This document shows positions 42,461-54,355 of a stretch of DNA of 64,000 bases, one piece after another. The stretch's first letter is position 1. Every line of letters starts with the position of its first letter. The notes beneath the pieces are model-generated. The model had not been told where the DNA came from and ran no database searches. It saw only the letters and a list, made by a program, of their open reading frames with translations. The stretch lies in NCBI RefSeq assembly GCF_964355755.1, contig NC_092678.1, positions 1,947,922-2,011,921 on the forward strand, written 5' to 3'. Source of the DNA: Antedon mediterranea (Eukaryota > Echinodermata > Crinoidea > Comatulida > Antedonidae). A program made the translations under genes and the position numbers.

Positions 42461-45400
42461 GTTGGTGAAGGTAGTCGTCTATTTTTTATTTCTGATCGTA
42501 CTTCGGGACTTAGATTCTTAGTTGACACTGGAGCGGAGGTTAGCGTGTTACCTCCATCAATAACAGACAAGTTGCACCGAAAAACTGACTTTGTATTGCA
42601 AGCAGTAAACAAATCTACAATATCTACTTATGGGGAGCGTTCCTTAACAGTTGATTTTGGATTTCGACGCACGTATAGGTGGATATTTACTGTTGCTGAT
42701 GTGCCTAATGCGATTATTGGGGCCGACTTTTTACGACGTTTTGGTTTAATTGTGGACTTAAAAAATCGCAAACTTTTCGATGCTACTACTAGTATCAGTG
42801 TCAAGGGAATAGAATGTACCCTAGCATCACTTAGTCCGGTCTTTCCGACCCCAAAAGTAAATCCTCGTTTTCAGGAAATATTAAACAAATATAAAACGAT
42901 TACCAAACCATGTTTTCGTAATGGAAGCGTGAAACATAACGTTACACATCAGATAAATACAAATGGGTTGCCAGTTTGTGCCAGACCTCGCCGATTGTCT
43001 TCTGAGAAATTGAAAATTGCACGGGCTGAATTTGATCATATGTTACAATTAGGAATTATACGGCCCTCGGATAGTAACTGGTCGTCGCCGCTACACATGG
43101 TGCCTAAAGGAACAACAGGTGATTGGAGGCCATGTGGGGACTACCGAGCGTTAAATAATGTGACTGTTCCAGATATGTACCCCATCCCTCACATTCATGA
43201 CTTTACCGCAACTCTCTCGGGTTGCAAGATTTTTTCTAAGATAGATTTGGTACGTGCATATCATCAAATACCCGTCGATCCTAAAGACATTTCAAAAACC
43301 GCTATTACTACGCCGTTTGGCATGTTCGAGTTCTTAAGAATGCCATTTGGTCTTCGAAATGCGGCACAGTCATTTCAGCGCTTTATTGACCAGGTGTTGC
43401 AGGGTATGAATTTCGTGTATGCTTACATTGATGACTTACTTATTGCCAGCATGGATACTGCTGAACATGAATTGCATCTTCAGGCACTTTTTAAACGTCT
43501 CGATGAATTTGGTATCATTGTTAATCCGTCCAAGTGTGTATGGGGTGTGTCTTCACTGCAATTTTTAGGTCATCAAATTAACGAGTTTGGGATACAGCCA
43601 TTGCGTTCCAAGGTTGAGGCGATTGAACAGTTTCCAGTACCAGATACTGTGCGTAAATTACGTGAGTTTCTGGGATTAATTAATTTCTACAGACGGTTTA
43701 TACCTAGATGTTCGGATTTGATTCATCCATTAACTGATTTACTTGTCGGTAAACCTAAAAAGGCGATTGAACTATCTCCGACGGAAATTGAATCGTTCAA
43801 CAAGGTCAAGTATGCACTCGTCGAATCAACTCTTCTAGAACATCCACATCCTGACGCTGCATTGTGTTTAATGGTAGATGCGTCCAATTGCGCTGTAGGT
43901 GGTGTGTTGCAACAAATGGTAGCAGGGATTTGGCATCCACTTGCATTTTTTTCCCGACGTCTAAATCCGGTGGAAAGGAGATATAGTACTTTTGGACGGG
44001 AATTACTAGCTACCTATCTTGCAGTTAAGCATTTTCGCCACGTTCTAGAAGCTAGAACATTTTATATCTTAACTGACCATAAACCTTTAACACACGCATT
44101 ACGTTCCAGCGCAGATCGATATTCGCCGCGAGAGATACGTCACTTAGACTACGTCTCACAGTTTACCACGGACATTCGACACGTCAAGGGTAGCGAGAAT
44201 ACCGTAGCAGACGCACTGTCACGTATGGACTTGAATGCAGTGTCAGCTTCATCGGAGCTTTCTATTGATTATGACGTCATGGCTAGGCACCAGCAAAAAG
44301 ATGCGGAGTTGCTCGAACATCAGCATAAGTCTGTTTTCAAGTTGAGAGACGTACCGATAGCGACTAGCGGCGGTACTATTGTATGCGATGTCACCACTGG
44401 TAATCATAGACCGTTCGTGCCCAAAGGTATGCGTAGGTTAGTGTTTGACTCTTTGCATTCACTTTCTCATCCAGGGATTCGAGCTTCACTAAAATTAATC
44501 GCTTCACGGTATGTTTGGCCTGGTATGAACAGTGATGTGCGGACATGGGCTAAGTGTTGTTTAAAATGCCAGAGGAATAAGGTTCATCGCCACACTGTGA
44601 CACCATTAGGTACGTTTGCGACGCCCGACATAAGATTCGACCACGTCCACATAGACTTGGTAGGACCTCTACCTGTATCGGATGGTTATACTTACCTACT
44701 TACATGTATCGATCGCTTTACAAGATGGCCAGAGGCCATATCAATCACCAATATTACCGCTGAAACTGTAGCCAAAGCGTTTGTCACTGTTTGGGTATCC
44801 AGATTCGGTGCGCCATCCACCATCACTACAGACCGTGGTCGTCAGTTCGAATCGGCACTATTCACCGCCCTATCTAACATGTTGGGCACAAAACGCATTC
44901 GAACAACATCTTACCATCCTATGTCAAATGGATTAGTTGAACGTTTTCACCGCCAATTAAAGGTTTCGCTTAAGGCTCAAGATGATCCTCAGAAGTGGAG
45001 TGAAACTTTACCTTTAGTTCTTCTGGGTCTCCGGACAGCGGTCAAAGTTGATTTAGGCTGTTCTTCATCGGAACTGGTGTATGGAGCAACCCTGAAACTT
45101 CCAGGGCAGTTTGTCGCGCCTACTGATATCGCCTCACATGAGCCTGCGAATTACGTACATAGATTGCAAAGACAGATGCAGAATATTCGACCAGTGCCAA
45201 CACGAGCGAATCAACGCACCGCACAAATCCACGACGATTTGCGTGAATGTACTCACGTGTTTGTTCGTTGCGATAGCGTAAAGAAACCTCTTCAGTCTCC
45301 TTACAATGGGCCATTTAAAGTTTTAAACAGAACTGACAAATACTTTGTTTTGAGCATCGCAGGTAAACATGAAACTGTTAGTTTGGACAGACTAAAAGTC

Positions 45401-45574
45401 GCCTATGTAAATAATGGTAAAGCTATTAACAACTTTCCAGAATCGTCAAGGCAACCGGAAGCAGGGCTTTCCCCAACCGCAAGTGCTATTCCAGTCGCAC
45501 CTCCGCCACGGCAAACGCGTAGCGGACGACATGTACACTGGCCACGTAAGCTTGCAGATTATGATTGCGGTTGA
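42423..45574 (+). CDS. pol: Pol polyprotein: protease, RT, RNase H, integrase
   Basis: Expressed by -1 frameshifting from gag; the open frame reaches back to 42,392 (1,060 codons from there, numbering used here). The aspartic protease has DTGA at 45-48. The RT palm includes [13 protein letters not shown] (281-293), [12 protein letters not shown] and YIDD at 345-348. RNase H has D496, E537, D562 and D607. The integrase has an H689/H693-C723/C726 zinc-binding domain and a catalytic D755-X58-D814-X35-E850 triad. A GPF/chromodomain-like segment follows ([16 protein letters not shown]) before TGA at 45,572-45,574. All catalytic residues are present and no stop interrupts the frame, so the enzyme set looks recently active. 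Host silencing or the deleted 5' LTR may now block it. Confidence 0.95.
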
Positions 45575-45662
45575 AGAAATTCTGTTAGTTTATTGTGCTG
45601 GAAGTTTTATACTAGAATCATTTTTTTTTTTATTCATCGCTCGCTAACATTTCATTTGCGAT

Positions 45663-45677
45663 CTAGAGGGGAGCTGA
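45663..45677 (+). promoter_or_regulatory. Polypurine tract
   Basis: CTAGAGGGGAGCTGA directly precedes the TG of the 3' LTR, where plus-strand DNA synthesis would be primed. Confidence 0.7.
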
Positions 45678-45978
45678 TGTAGAGGCAATTTGCATATGTG
45701 TTAGCAGGTGTAACGAACGGCATGCAAACCTTTTTATCCTTTGTCTCTCTCTCTCAACTACCGACCGTCGAACAAGCAGGACGTATTTATTTTACTTATC
45801 GTTGTTTGGTAACACAAGGAACTTTGCGTATCCTGTACATGTACAGAAGAAACCATTATTATTGGAATATATTATGTGTATATAATTACGGAGCCAAGTA
45901 TAAGAAGTTACTAATGATATTTGAACCCAATGCATGCTCTCACAACACAGTATAGTGGGTAAGTTGGATCTCACTAAA
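45678..45978 (+). mobile_element. 3' LTR, full length (301 bp)
   Basis: Starts TGTAGAGGCAATTTGCATAT and ends GGATCTCACTAAA. Contains a TATA-like TGTATATAATTAC. Its outer parts are identical to the shortened 5' LTR, so the element is young. Confidence 0.88.
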
Positions 45979-48900
45979 AACACATAAAGCAGAAAGATAA
46001 GGTAGGCCTATTGCCATTTTTAATACCAAGGGTATACAACGAATTTGCAAGTTTTGCTAAGCCACTGATTATTGTTTTTATGTAATAATGTGATTTTATT
46101 ATTATTTTCTTTTTTTTTCTTTTAGAAGAAACCCAACCAAGGGAAAACCCAAAATGTGTGACATATGCAAAATTGAATATGTGCGTGTGGATCGACATAT
46201 AAAACGTATGCACACGGTAGGCCTATATTGCAATGTTAAATACACTGTGGTCGAGTTTACCATTTTTTTATAAAATTCAGTATAAATACGGTAAACCAAA
46301 AACAAAAGCGACGCAGCGGTGACTTGAAAAAAAAAGAAATTTAAAGTATAACGCCATCACACTCGCACGCCCTCGTGTGTTGTTGTTGCAGTGCGCCACC
46401 TTGCGCCCTATGTTTTGAATATTACATCAGACTTAGCATAAACATATAGGTTTAATATCTAAAATGTGTTTATAATTAAATACATAAATATTTCATTTTT
46501 GTTTTTGTGTCCTTTTTGCGAGACACGCATAGTAAATGTGTCCCGCCATATAAACACAATACACAACGAAAAAACGGACAAAGAAAGAAGGGCCAGTCTG
46601 GCGAAACTAAAAAAGAAGTGAGTAACACACCAAAAAAGGAAAATCTGTAACATACTTTCTTGTATTATTTTAGCATTTAATAAATCTACCATTGCATTAC
46701 TTGGATACAAGTGAAGAAGACACACTATTTATTTTCATTGCACCAGAACGCTGCTTTATAATGTAGGCCTAATTAAAGGGACATATATAATGAAAATAAC
46801 TTTTTTAATGACCACTGTCATTACAAAATCGTAAAATGAACTTGCAGGATTTTACTTGGGCAAGGCAATCAGCTTTAATAGCAAACCCACTTTCCCAACT
46901 CCTGGGACAAGTGTTTTTTTTCAGTCAAACAAACACATTTGACGTATTCTCTTGTCCCATAACAAGCGCTTTTAAAATAAGAAAAATTGTAACAGCACAA
47001 AAAACCATGCGGCAACACACATTGTTAAAATACGAAGCTTCTTCAAAGCACATTAAAACCAGTGCATTTCATCACTGAAGGCAAAAATCACTTATGTCAT
47101 TAGATTATGCAATTTTCGATTTGGGGAGGTAACTTGATACATTTTTGGACCATGAAGAAAAAGGGAGATGTCACATATCTAATATGTTTGTATGACGTCA
47201 CAGTTCCCAGAGTGCTTTATGAATAAAAGTTACTCTCCATATTGATCTCGCATAGCTGGTGGTCGATTCATTTTGTTGCAACTAATAATTGCAACATTTT
47301 TATATTATATTTTAGAAAGAAAATAATATGAAATCAATCCGGCAAAACAGAGTAAGCACAATAATCTTTTCAATTCCTGTATCTATCCGCGAAGAAGTAC
47401 GGGAAAAGCTAAACAAGTTGCTAAAAGGTTATACAAAAAGGTGACAGCACCTACTGAGTGGGTCTTTAACATGGTGATCGCAAGAAAGCGAGATAAGCAC
47501 TCGATGAAATGTTGCAAGATTAAAACAAGGAAAACAACAATTTGATTTTTAGTGCCATAAATCAAGGGTATAAAACATACTATGTTTTGCAAAGAATAGT
47601 TTGTAGTAGTAGACAAACACATAAAGCGGAAAGATAAGGTAGGCCTATTGCCATTTTTAATACCAAGGGTATACAACGAATTTGCAAGTTTTCCAAAGAA
47701 CAGTTTGTACGAGTAGACAAACTAAGGGTATAAAACATAAGGACTAAGCCACTGATTATTGTTTTTATGTAATAATGTGATTTTATTTTCTTTAACTTTT
47801 AGAAGAAACCCCACCAAGGGAAAACTGAAACAGTGCGACATCTGCGACATTGAATTTGTTCGTCTGGAAAGACATAAAAAACGCATGCACACGGTAGGCC
47901 TATATTGCAATGTTAAATACACTGTGCTCCAGTTTACCATTTAAAAAAAAATTCAGTATAAATACGGTAAACCAAAAACAAAAGCGACGCAGCGGTGACT
48001 TGAAAAAAAAAGAAATTTAAAGTATAACGCCATCACACTCGCACGCCCTCGTGTGTTGTTGTTGCAGTGCGCCACCTTGCGCCCTATCGAGCGACATTGT
48101 TTTCGCCATGTGTTAGTTGGTTCTAGTAGGCTTAGTGTCGAAAAAACATACTATGTTTTGCAAAGAATAGTTTGTAGTAGTAGATAAACACATAAAGCAG
48201 AAAGATAAGGTAGGCCTATTGCCATTTTTAATACCAAGGGTATACAACGAATTTGCAAGTTTTGCTAAGCCACTGATTATTGTTTTTATGTAATAATGTG
48301 ATTTTATTATTATTTTCTTTTTTTTTCTTTTAGAAGAAACCCAACCAAGGGAAAACCCAAAATGTGTGACATATGCAAAATTGAATATGTGCGTGTGGAT
48401 CGACATATAAAACGTATGCACACGGTAGGCCTATATTGCAATGTTAAATACACTGTGGTCGAGTTTACCATTTTTTTATAAAATTCAGTATAAATACGGT
48501 AAACCAAAAACAAAAGCGACGCAGCGGTGACTTGAAAAAAAAAGAAATTTAAAGTATAACGCCATCACACTCGCACGCCCTCGTGTGTTGTTGTTGCAGT
48601 GCGCCACCTTGCGCCCTATGTTTTGAATATTACATCAGACTTAGCATAAACATATAGGTTTAATATCTAAAATGTGTTTATAATTAAATACATAAATATT
48701 TCATTTTTGTTTTTGTGTCCTTTTTGCGAGACACGCATAGTAAATGTGTCCCGCCATATAAACACAATACACAACGAAAAAACGGACAAAGAAAGAAGGG
48801 CCAGTCTGGCGAAACTAAAAAAGAAGTGAGTAACACACCAAAAAAGGAAAATCTTTAACATACTTTCTTGTATTATTTTAGCATTTAATAAATCTACCAT

Positions 48901-51900
48901 TGCATTACTTGGATACAAGTGAAGAAGACACACTATTTATTTTCATTGCACCAGAACGCTGCTTTATAATGTAGGCCTAATTAAAGGGACATATATAATG
49001 AAAATAACTTTTTTAATGACCACTGTCATTACAAAATCGTAAAATGAACTTGCAGGATTTTACTTGGGCAAGGCAATCAGCTTTAATAGCAAACCCACTT
49101 TCCCAACTCCTGGGACAAGTGTTTTTTTTCAGTCAAACAAACACATTTGACGTATTCTCTTGTCCCATAACAAGCGCTTTTAAAATAAGAAAAATTGTAA
49201 CAGCACAAAAAACCATGCGGCAACACACATTGTTAAAATACGAAGCTTCTTCAAAGCACATTAAAACCAGTGCATTTCATCACTGAAGGCAAAAATCACT
49301 TATGTCATTAGATTATGCAATTTTCGATTTGGGGAGGTAACTTGATACATTTTTGGACCATGAAGAAAAAGGGAGATGTCACATATCTAATATGTTTGTA
49401 TGACGTCACAGTTCCCAGAGTGCTTTATGAATAAAAGTTACTCTCCATATTGATCTCGCATAGCTGGTGGTCGATTCATTTTGTTGCAACTAATAATTGC
49501 AACATTTTTATATTATATTTTAGAAAGAAAATAATATGAAATCAATCCGGCAAAACAGAGTAAGCACAATAATCTTTTCAATTCCTGTATCTATCCGCGA
49601 AGAAGTACGGGAAAAGCTAAACAAGTTGCTAAAAGGTTATACAAAAAGGTGACAGCACCTACTGAGTGGGTCTTTAACATGGTGATCGCAAGAAAGCGAG
49701 ATAAGCACTCGATGAAATGTTGCAAGATTAAAACAAGGAAAACAACAATTTGATTTTTAGTGCCATAAATCAAGGGTATAAAACATACTATGTTTTGCAA
49801 AGAATAGTTTGTAGTAGTAGACAAACACATAAAGCGGAAAGATAAGGTAGGCCTATTGCCATTTTTAATACCAAGGGTATACAACGAATTTGCAAGTTTT
49901 CCAAAGAACAGTTTGTACGAGTAGACAAACTAAGGGTATAAAACATAAGGACTAAGCCACTGATTATTGTTTTTATGTAATAATGTGATTTTATTTTCTT
50001 TAACTTTTAGAAGAAACCCCACCAAGGGAAAACTGAAACAGTGCGACATCTGCGACATTGAATTTGTTCGTCTGGAAAGACATAAAAAACGCATGCACAC
50101 GGTAGGCCTATATTGCAATGTTAAATACACTGTGCTCCAGTTTACCATTTAAAAAAAAATTCAGTATAAATACGGTAAACCAAAAACAAAAGCGACGCAG
50201 CGGTGACTTGAAAAAAAAAGAAATTTAAAGTATAACGCCATCACACTCGCACGCCCTCGTGTGTTGTTGTTGCAGTGCGCCACCTTGCGCCCTATCGAGC
50301 GACATTGTTGTCGCCATGTGTTAGTTGGTTCTAGTAGGCTTAGTGTCGAAAAAACATACTATGTTTTGCAAAGAATAGTTTGTAGTAGTAGATAAACACA
50401 TAAAGCAGAAAGATAAGGTAGGCCTATTGCCATTTTTAATACCAAGGGTATACAACGAATTTGCAAGTTTTGCTAAGCCACTGATTATTGTTTTTATGTA
50501 ATAATGTGATTTTATTATTATTTTCTTTTTTTTTCTTTTAGAAGAAACCCAACCAAGGGAAAACCCAAAATGTGTGACATATGCAAAATTGAATATGTGC
50601 GTGTGGATCGACATATAAAACGTATGCACACGGTAGGCCTATATTGCAATGTTAAATACACTGTGGTCGAGTTTACCATTTTTTTATAAAATTCAGTATA
50701 AATACGGTAAACCAAAAACAAAAGCGACGCAGCGGTGACTTGAAAAAAAAAGAAATTTAAAGTATAACGCCATCACACTCGCACGCCCTCGTGTGTTGTT
50801 GTTGCAGTGCGCCACCTTGCGCCCTATGTTTTGAATATTACATCAGACTTAGCATAAACATATAGGTTTAATATCTAAAATGTGTTTATAATTAAATACA
50901 TAAATATTTCATTTTTGTTTTTGTGTCCTTTTTGCGAGACACGCATAGTAAATGTGTCCCGCCATATAAACACAATACACAACGAAAAAACGGACAAAGA
51001 AAGAAGGGCCAGTCTGGCGAAACTAAAAAAGAAGTGAGTAACACACCAAAAAAGGAAAATCTGTAACATACTTTCTTGTATTATTTTAGCATTTAATAAA
51101 TCTACCATTGCATTACTTGGATACAAGTGAAGAAGACACACTATTTATTTTCATTGCACCAGAACGCTGCTTTATAATGTAGGCCTAATTAAAGGGACAT
51201 ATATAATGAAAATAACTTTTTTAATGACCACTGTCATTACAAAATCGTAAAATGAACTTGCAGGATTTTACTTGGGCAAGGCAATCAGCTTTAATAGCAA
51301 ACCCACTTTCCCAACTCCTGGGACAAGTGTTTTTTTTCAGTCAAACAAACACATTTGACGTATTCTCTTGTCCCATAACAAGCGCTTTTAAAATAAGAAA
51401 AATTGTAACAGCACAAAAAACCATGCGGCAACACACATTGTTAAAATACGAAGCTTCTTCAAAGCACATTAAAACCAGTGCATTTCATCACTGAAGGCAA
51501 AAATCACTTATGTCATTAGATTATGCAATTTTCGATTTGGGGAGGTAACTTGATACATTTTTGGACCATGAAGAAAAAGGGAGATGTCACATATCTAATA
51601 TGTTTGTATGACGTCACAGTTCCCAGAGTGCTTTATGAATAAAAGTTACTCTCCATATTGATCTCGCATAGCTGGTGGTCGATTCATTTTGTTGCAACTA
51701 ATAATTGCAACATTTTTATATTATATTTTAGAAAGAAAATAATATGAAATCAATCCGGCAAAACAGAGTAAGCACAATAATCTTTTCAATTCCTGTATCT
51801 ATCCGCGAAGAAGTACGGGAAAAGCTAAACAAGTTGCTAAAAGGTTATACAAAAAGGTGACAGCACCTACTGAGTGGGTCTTTAACATGGTGATCGCAAG

Positions 51901-52218
51901 AAAGCGAGATAAGCACTCGATGAAATGTTGCAAGATTAAAACAAGGAAAACAACAATTTGATTTTTAGTGCCATAAATCAAGGGTATAAAACATACTATG
52001 TTTTGCAAAGAATAGTTTGTAGTAGTAGACAAACACATAAAGCGGAAAGATAAGGTAGGCCTATTGCCATTTTTAATACCAAGGGTATACAACGAATTTG
52101 CAAGTTTTCCAAAGAACAGTTTGTACGAGTAGACAAACTAAGGGTATAAAACATAAGGACTAAGCCACTGATTATTGTTTTTATGTAATAATGTGATTTT
52201 ATTTTCTTTAACTTTTAG

Positions 52219-52309
52219 AAGAAACCCAAACAAGGGAAAACTTCAAATTTGTGCGATATGCAAAATTGAATATGTGCGTCTGGAAAGACATATACAACGT
52301 ATGCACATG
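52219..52309 (+). CDS. Last exon b of the array (unit U14), diverged finger
   Basis: A 91-base exon with intact acceptor and donor (CACATG|GTAGG). Encodes KLQICAICKIEYVRLERH then IQRMHM. All four zinc ligands are kept despite several substitutions, some of them exon-c-like (KIEYVR). Repeat identity with other units ends just after this exon, at about 52,350. Confidence 0.5.
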
Positions 52310-52409
52310 GTAGGCCTATATTGCAATGTTAAATACACTGTGCTCCAGTGGACTAAAACAGAAAATAGAGCAAAACAACAAAAGAGAGAGTACCAATTTT
52401 GTGGGACAA

Positions 52410-52482
52410 TATTTTAATATTTAATATTTTAATATTTTATTTTAATATTTTATTATTTAATATTTAATATTTAATATTATAA
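52410..52482. repeat. AT-rich tandem repeat (TTTAATATT)n
   Basis: Irregular units of TTTAATATT/TTTATTTTAATATT at the exact place where the regular array breaks down. Confidence 0.8.
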
Positions 52483-52918
52483 TAATGTGTCCAGACACAT
52501 TTGACAAGTTCACAAACATATAACGGATTGTGAAAGACGGGCCAGTCTGGCCACATTTTGTGAGTGATTAAGTGACAAAAAGGGACAGTCTGATTAATAA
52601 TTAATTAATCTTAAACGCGATACTAATATTTTTTATATGGCTTTAGTTGCAATATCAGTCAACATGACAGTAGACATAGCAATGTGTGAAGCAACCAACA
52701 ATCCATTACAAACATATTTATAGCAAAGATAAATACGTAAATGACGCTTCATAGAAATCCATTACGGTCACATCGAGAAATTAGTCTATTATGAAATGAA
52801 TTATTATTATTAAAGACGTCCACAAAGAAAAAAACGGACAAAGACAAAAAACGGACAACGAAAGAAGGGCCAGTCTGGCCAAACTAAATACAATATCAAT
52901 ATTTTATTTTTGTTTTAG

Positions 52919-53035
52919 GAGTGCCCTTTTTGCGGGACCATAATTATAAATGTGTCCCGCCATATAAAAGACGTCCACAATGAAAAAACGGACAACGAAA
53001 GAAGGGCCAGTCTGACCAAACTAAATACAATATAA
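52919..53035 (+). CDS. Exon d with intact acceptor but read-through stop (possible terminal exon)
   Basis: Acceptor TTTTTGTTTTAG, then ECPFCGTIIINVSRH, IKDVHNEKTDNERRASL, TKLNTI and TAA at 53,033-53,035. The usual GTGAGT donor is deleted, so the frame ends within about 117 bases. It starts in phase 0, and the preceding exon b (52,219-52,309) ends in phase 0, so the two could be joined in frame as the 3' end of a gene. A partial, acceptor-less relative lies just upstream (52,820-52,890). Confidence 0.4.
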   Translation, partial: ECPFCGTIIINVSRHIKDVHNEKTDNERRASLTKLNTI

Positions 53036-53056
53036 ATATTTTATTTTTGTTTTAGG

Positions 53057-53170
53057 AAATCAATCCGGCAAAACAGAGTAAGCACAATAATCTTTTCCAT
53101 TCCTGTATCTATCCGCGAAGAAGTACGGGAAAAGCTAAACAAGTTGCTAAAAGGTTATACAAAAGGTGAC
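53057..53170 (+). pseudogene. Diverged copy of frame e, truncated by a one-base deletion
   Basis: TTTTGTTTTAG is followed by GAAATCAATCCGGC and the e frame (INPAKQSKHNNLF...). A missing A in TACAAAAGG brings TGA after VAKRLYKR. It is useful because it shows a splice acceptor directly before this frame. Confidence 0.4.
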
Positions 53171-53332
53171 AGCACCTACTGAGTGGGTCTTTAAAAACCA
53201 TAAAAGATAAGGTAGGCCTATTGCCATTTTTAATACCAAGGGTATAAAACGAATTTGCAAGTAGACAAACTAAGGGTATAAAACATAAGGACTAAGCCAC
53301 TGATTATTGTTTTTATTTTCTTTAACTTTTAG

Positions 53333-53420
53333 AAGAAACCCAACCAAGGGACAACAGAAACAGTGCGACATATGCAAAGTTGAATATGTGCGTGTGGAAA
53401 GACTACGACATATGGACACG
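53333..53420 (+). pseudogene. Degenerate finger exon, one codon deleted
   Basis: 88 bases between acceptor TTTAACTTTTAG and GGACACG|GTAGG. Encodes QCDICKVEYVRVERLRHMDT. The codon loss and changes remove the normal His-X4-His spacing, so it is probably non-functional. Confidence 0.5.
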
Positions 53421-53675
53421 GTAGGCCTATTGCAATGTTAATACACTGTGGACCAACTATATGTATATAAATATGGTAAACCAAGAACATTACATAGCCT
53501 AAAACAGATGCATGTTACTAGCTAAATATAAATATTGTTGTTTCAAATATACATGTTAAATAAACAATTTTTGCCTTCTAAAACTTTCATATTAGAAATA
53601 TTTGTAACAGACTATTAGTCACCGATTATTGTTTTTAGTATGTAATAATGTGATTTTGTTTTCTTTAAATTTTAG

Positions 53676-53766
53676 AAGAAACCAAACCAAGGGTGAAGTC
53701 AACCGCTGCCCAATATGTCAAGAAGCATTCAATCGGGTAAAAAGACATATACATGGTATGCACACG
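53676..53766 (+). CDS. Divergent but intact finger exon (type b/c)
   Basis: A 91-base exon with acceptor TTTAAATTTTAG and donor CACACG|GTAGG. Encodes GEVNRCPICQEAFNRVKRH then IHGMHT. It is the most divergent member on the plus strand, yet all four ligands, phase and splice sites are intact, which hints at past selection. No exon d stands directly before it. Confidence 0.45.
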
Positions 53767-54355
53767 GTAGGCCTATTGCAATATTAATTGCAGTGGACCA
53801 AATTTGGTACCTCACAAGCAGTTAACAAAAATACACAGTTGTCAGTCGCTCAAATAAGGATGACACAATGTGTAACAGGACAAATAAGAAATAGCAATGA
53901 AAATATGTGTAGCATAGATCGGTGTAAAAAGAATTATCTGCATATAAATATTTATTGTATTGTTTTCCTTTTTGATAAACCATAAAAAATAGACGTACTA
54001 TTTTGCTACGGTTTCGGTAGAATTAGCACTTTTTCTTTTAACCCTTGGATGTGTCTTGAGTGTAACTAAGCAGCATGTCATTATATATGTGACCGAGTTT
54101 GTGTTTCTCCTGGTCTGTTTATGAAAGATTGAAAGTTATTTAAAAAAAAAGATGGATTCTTTTCTTGCTAGATAATGTCCTTTGTCCTCTGTCAATGATA
54201 GTGCTATCAAAGTTTGGTAGATGATTTTCAATGACAACATGGTCTGTGACCAGTTTCTCCACATATATACAAAGATCCTACTAAATACAAGTTTGTTTTT
54301 CAGGATGGTATATGAATTTGTTTGTTATTATTTGAAAGCTTGACTTAGTGATTTG
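53767..54355. other. No gene recognised
   Basis: The end of the zinc-finger locus grades into unremarkable AT-rich DNA. The 65-residue frame at 53,788-53,985 has no motif. Confidence 0.4.

Larger units (their letters stand above)
41410..45978 (+). mobile_element. Ty3/gypsy LTR retrotransposon (CsRn1-like), inserted in unit U11
   Basis: A 4,569-bp element flanked by the 4-bp duplication AACA (41,406-41,409 and 45,979-45,982). Removing it plus one duplication restores an exact 2,208-bp L unit. Order: short 5' LTR, tRNA-Trp primer site, gag, pol in the -1 frame, polypurine tract, 301-bp 3' LTR. There is no envelope frame. A CHCC-type gag motif and a tRNA-Trp primer are the known hallmarks of the CsRn1 clade of Ty3/gypsy elements. 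Coding regions have no stop or frameshift apart from the programmed one. It is present in only one unit, so it arrived after the array was amplified. Confidence 0.93.
24609..52350 (+). repeat. Tandem array of zinc-finger exon units, 13 full units plus one partial
   Basis: Unit starts, set at ATGCAATTTTCGATTTGGG, are: U1 24,609 (L), U2 26,818 (S), U3 27,965 (S), U4 29,113 (L), U5 31,321 (S), U6 32,468 (S), U7 33,616 (L), U8 35,824 (S), U9 36,971 (S), U10 38,118 (L), U11 40,326 (L with a 4,573-bp insertion), U12 47,107 (L), U13 49,315 (L), U14 51,523 (partial). L is 2,208 or 2,209 bp and S is 1,147 or 1,148 bp. Copies differ by only a handful of bases. The outermost units (U1, U14) are the most divergent, as expected for an array homogenised by unequal exchange. 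Every unit holds promoter-like motifs, exon a, frame e and exon b. L units add exon c, exon d and the 80-codon frame. Confidence 0.95.
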
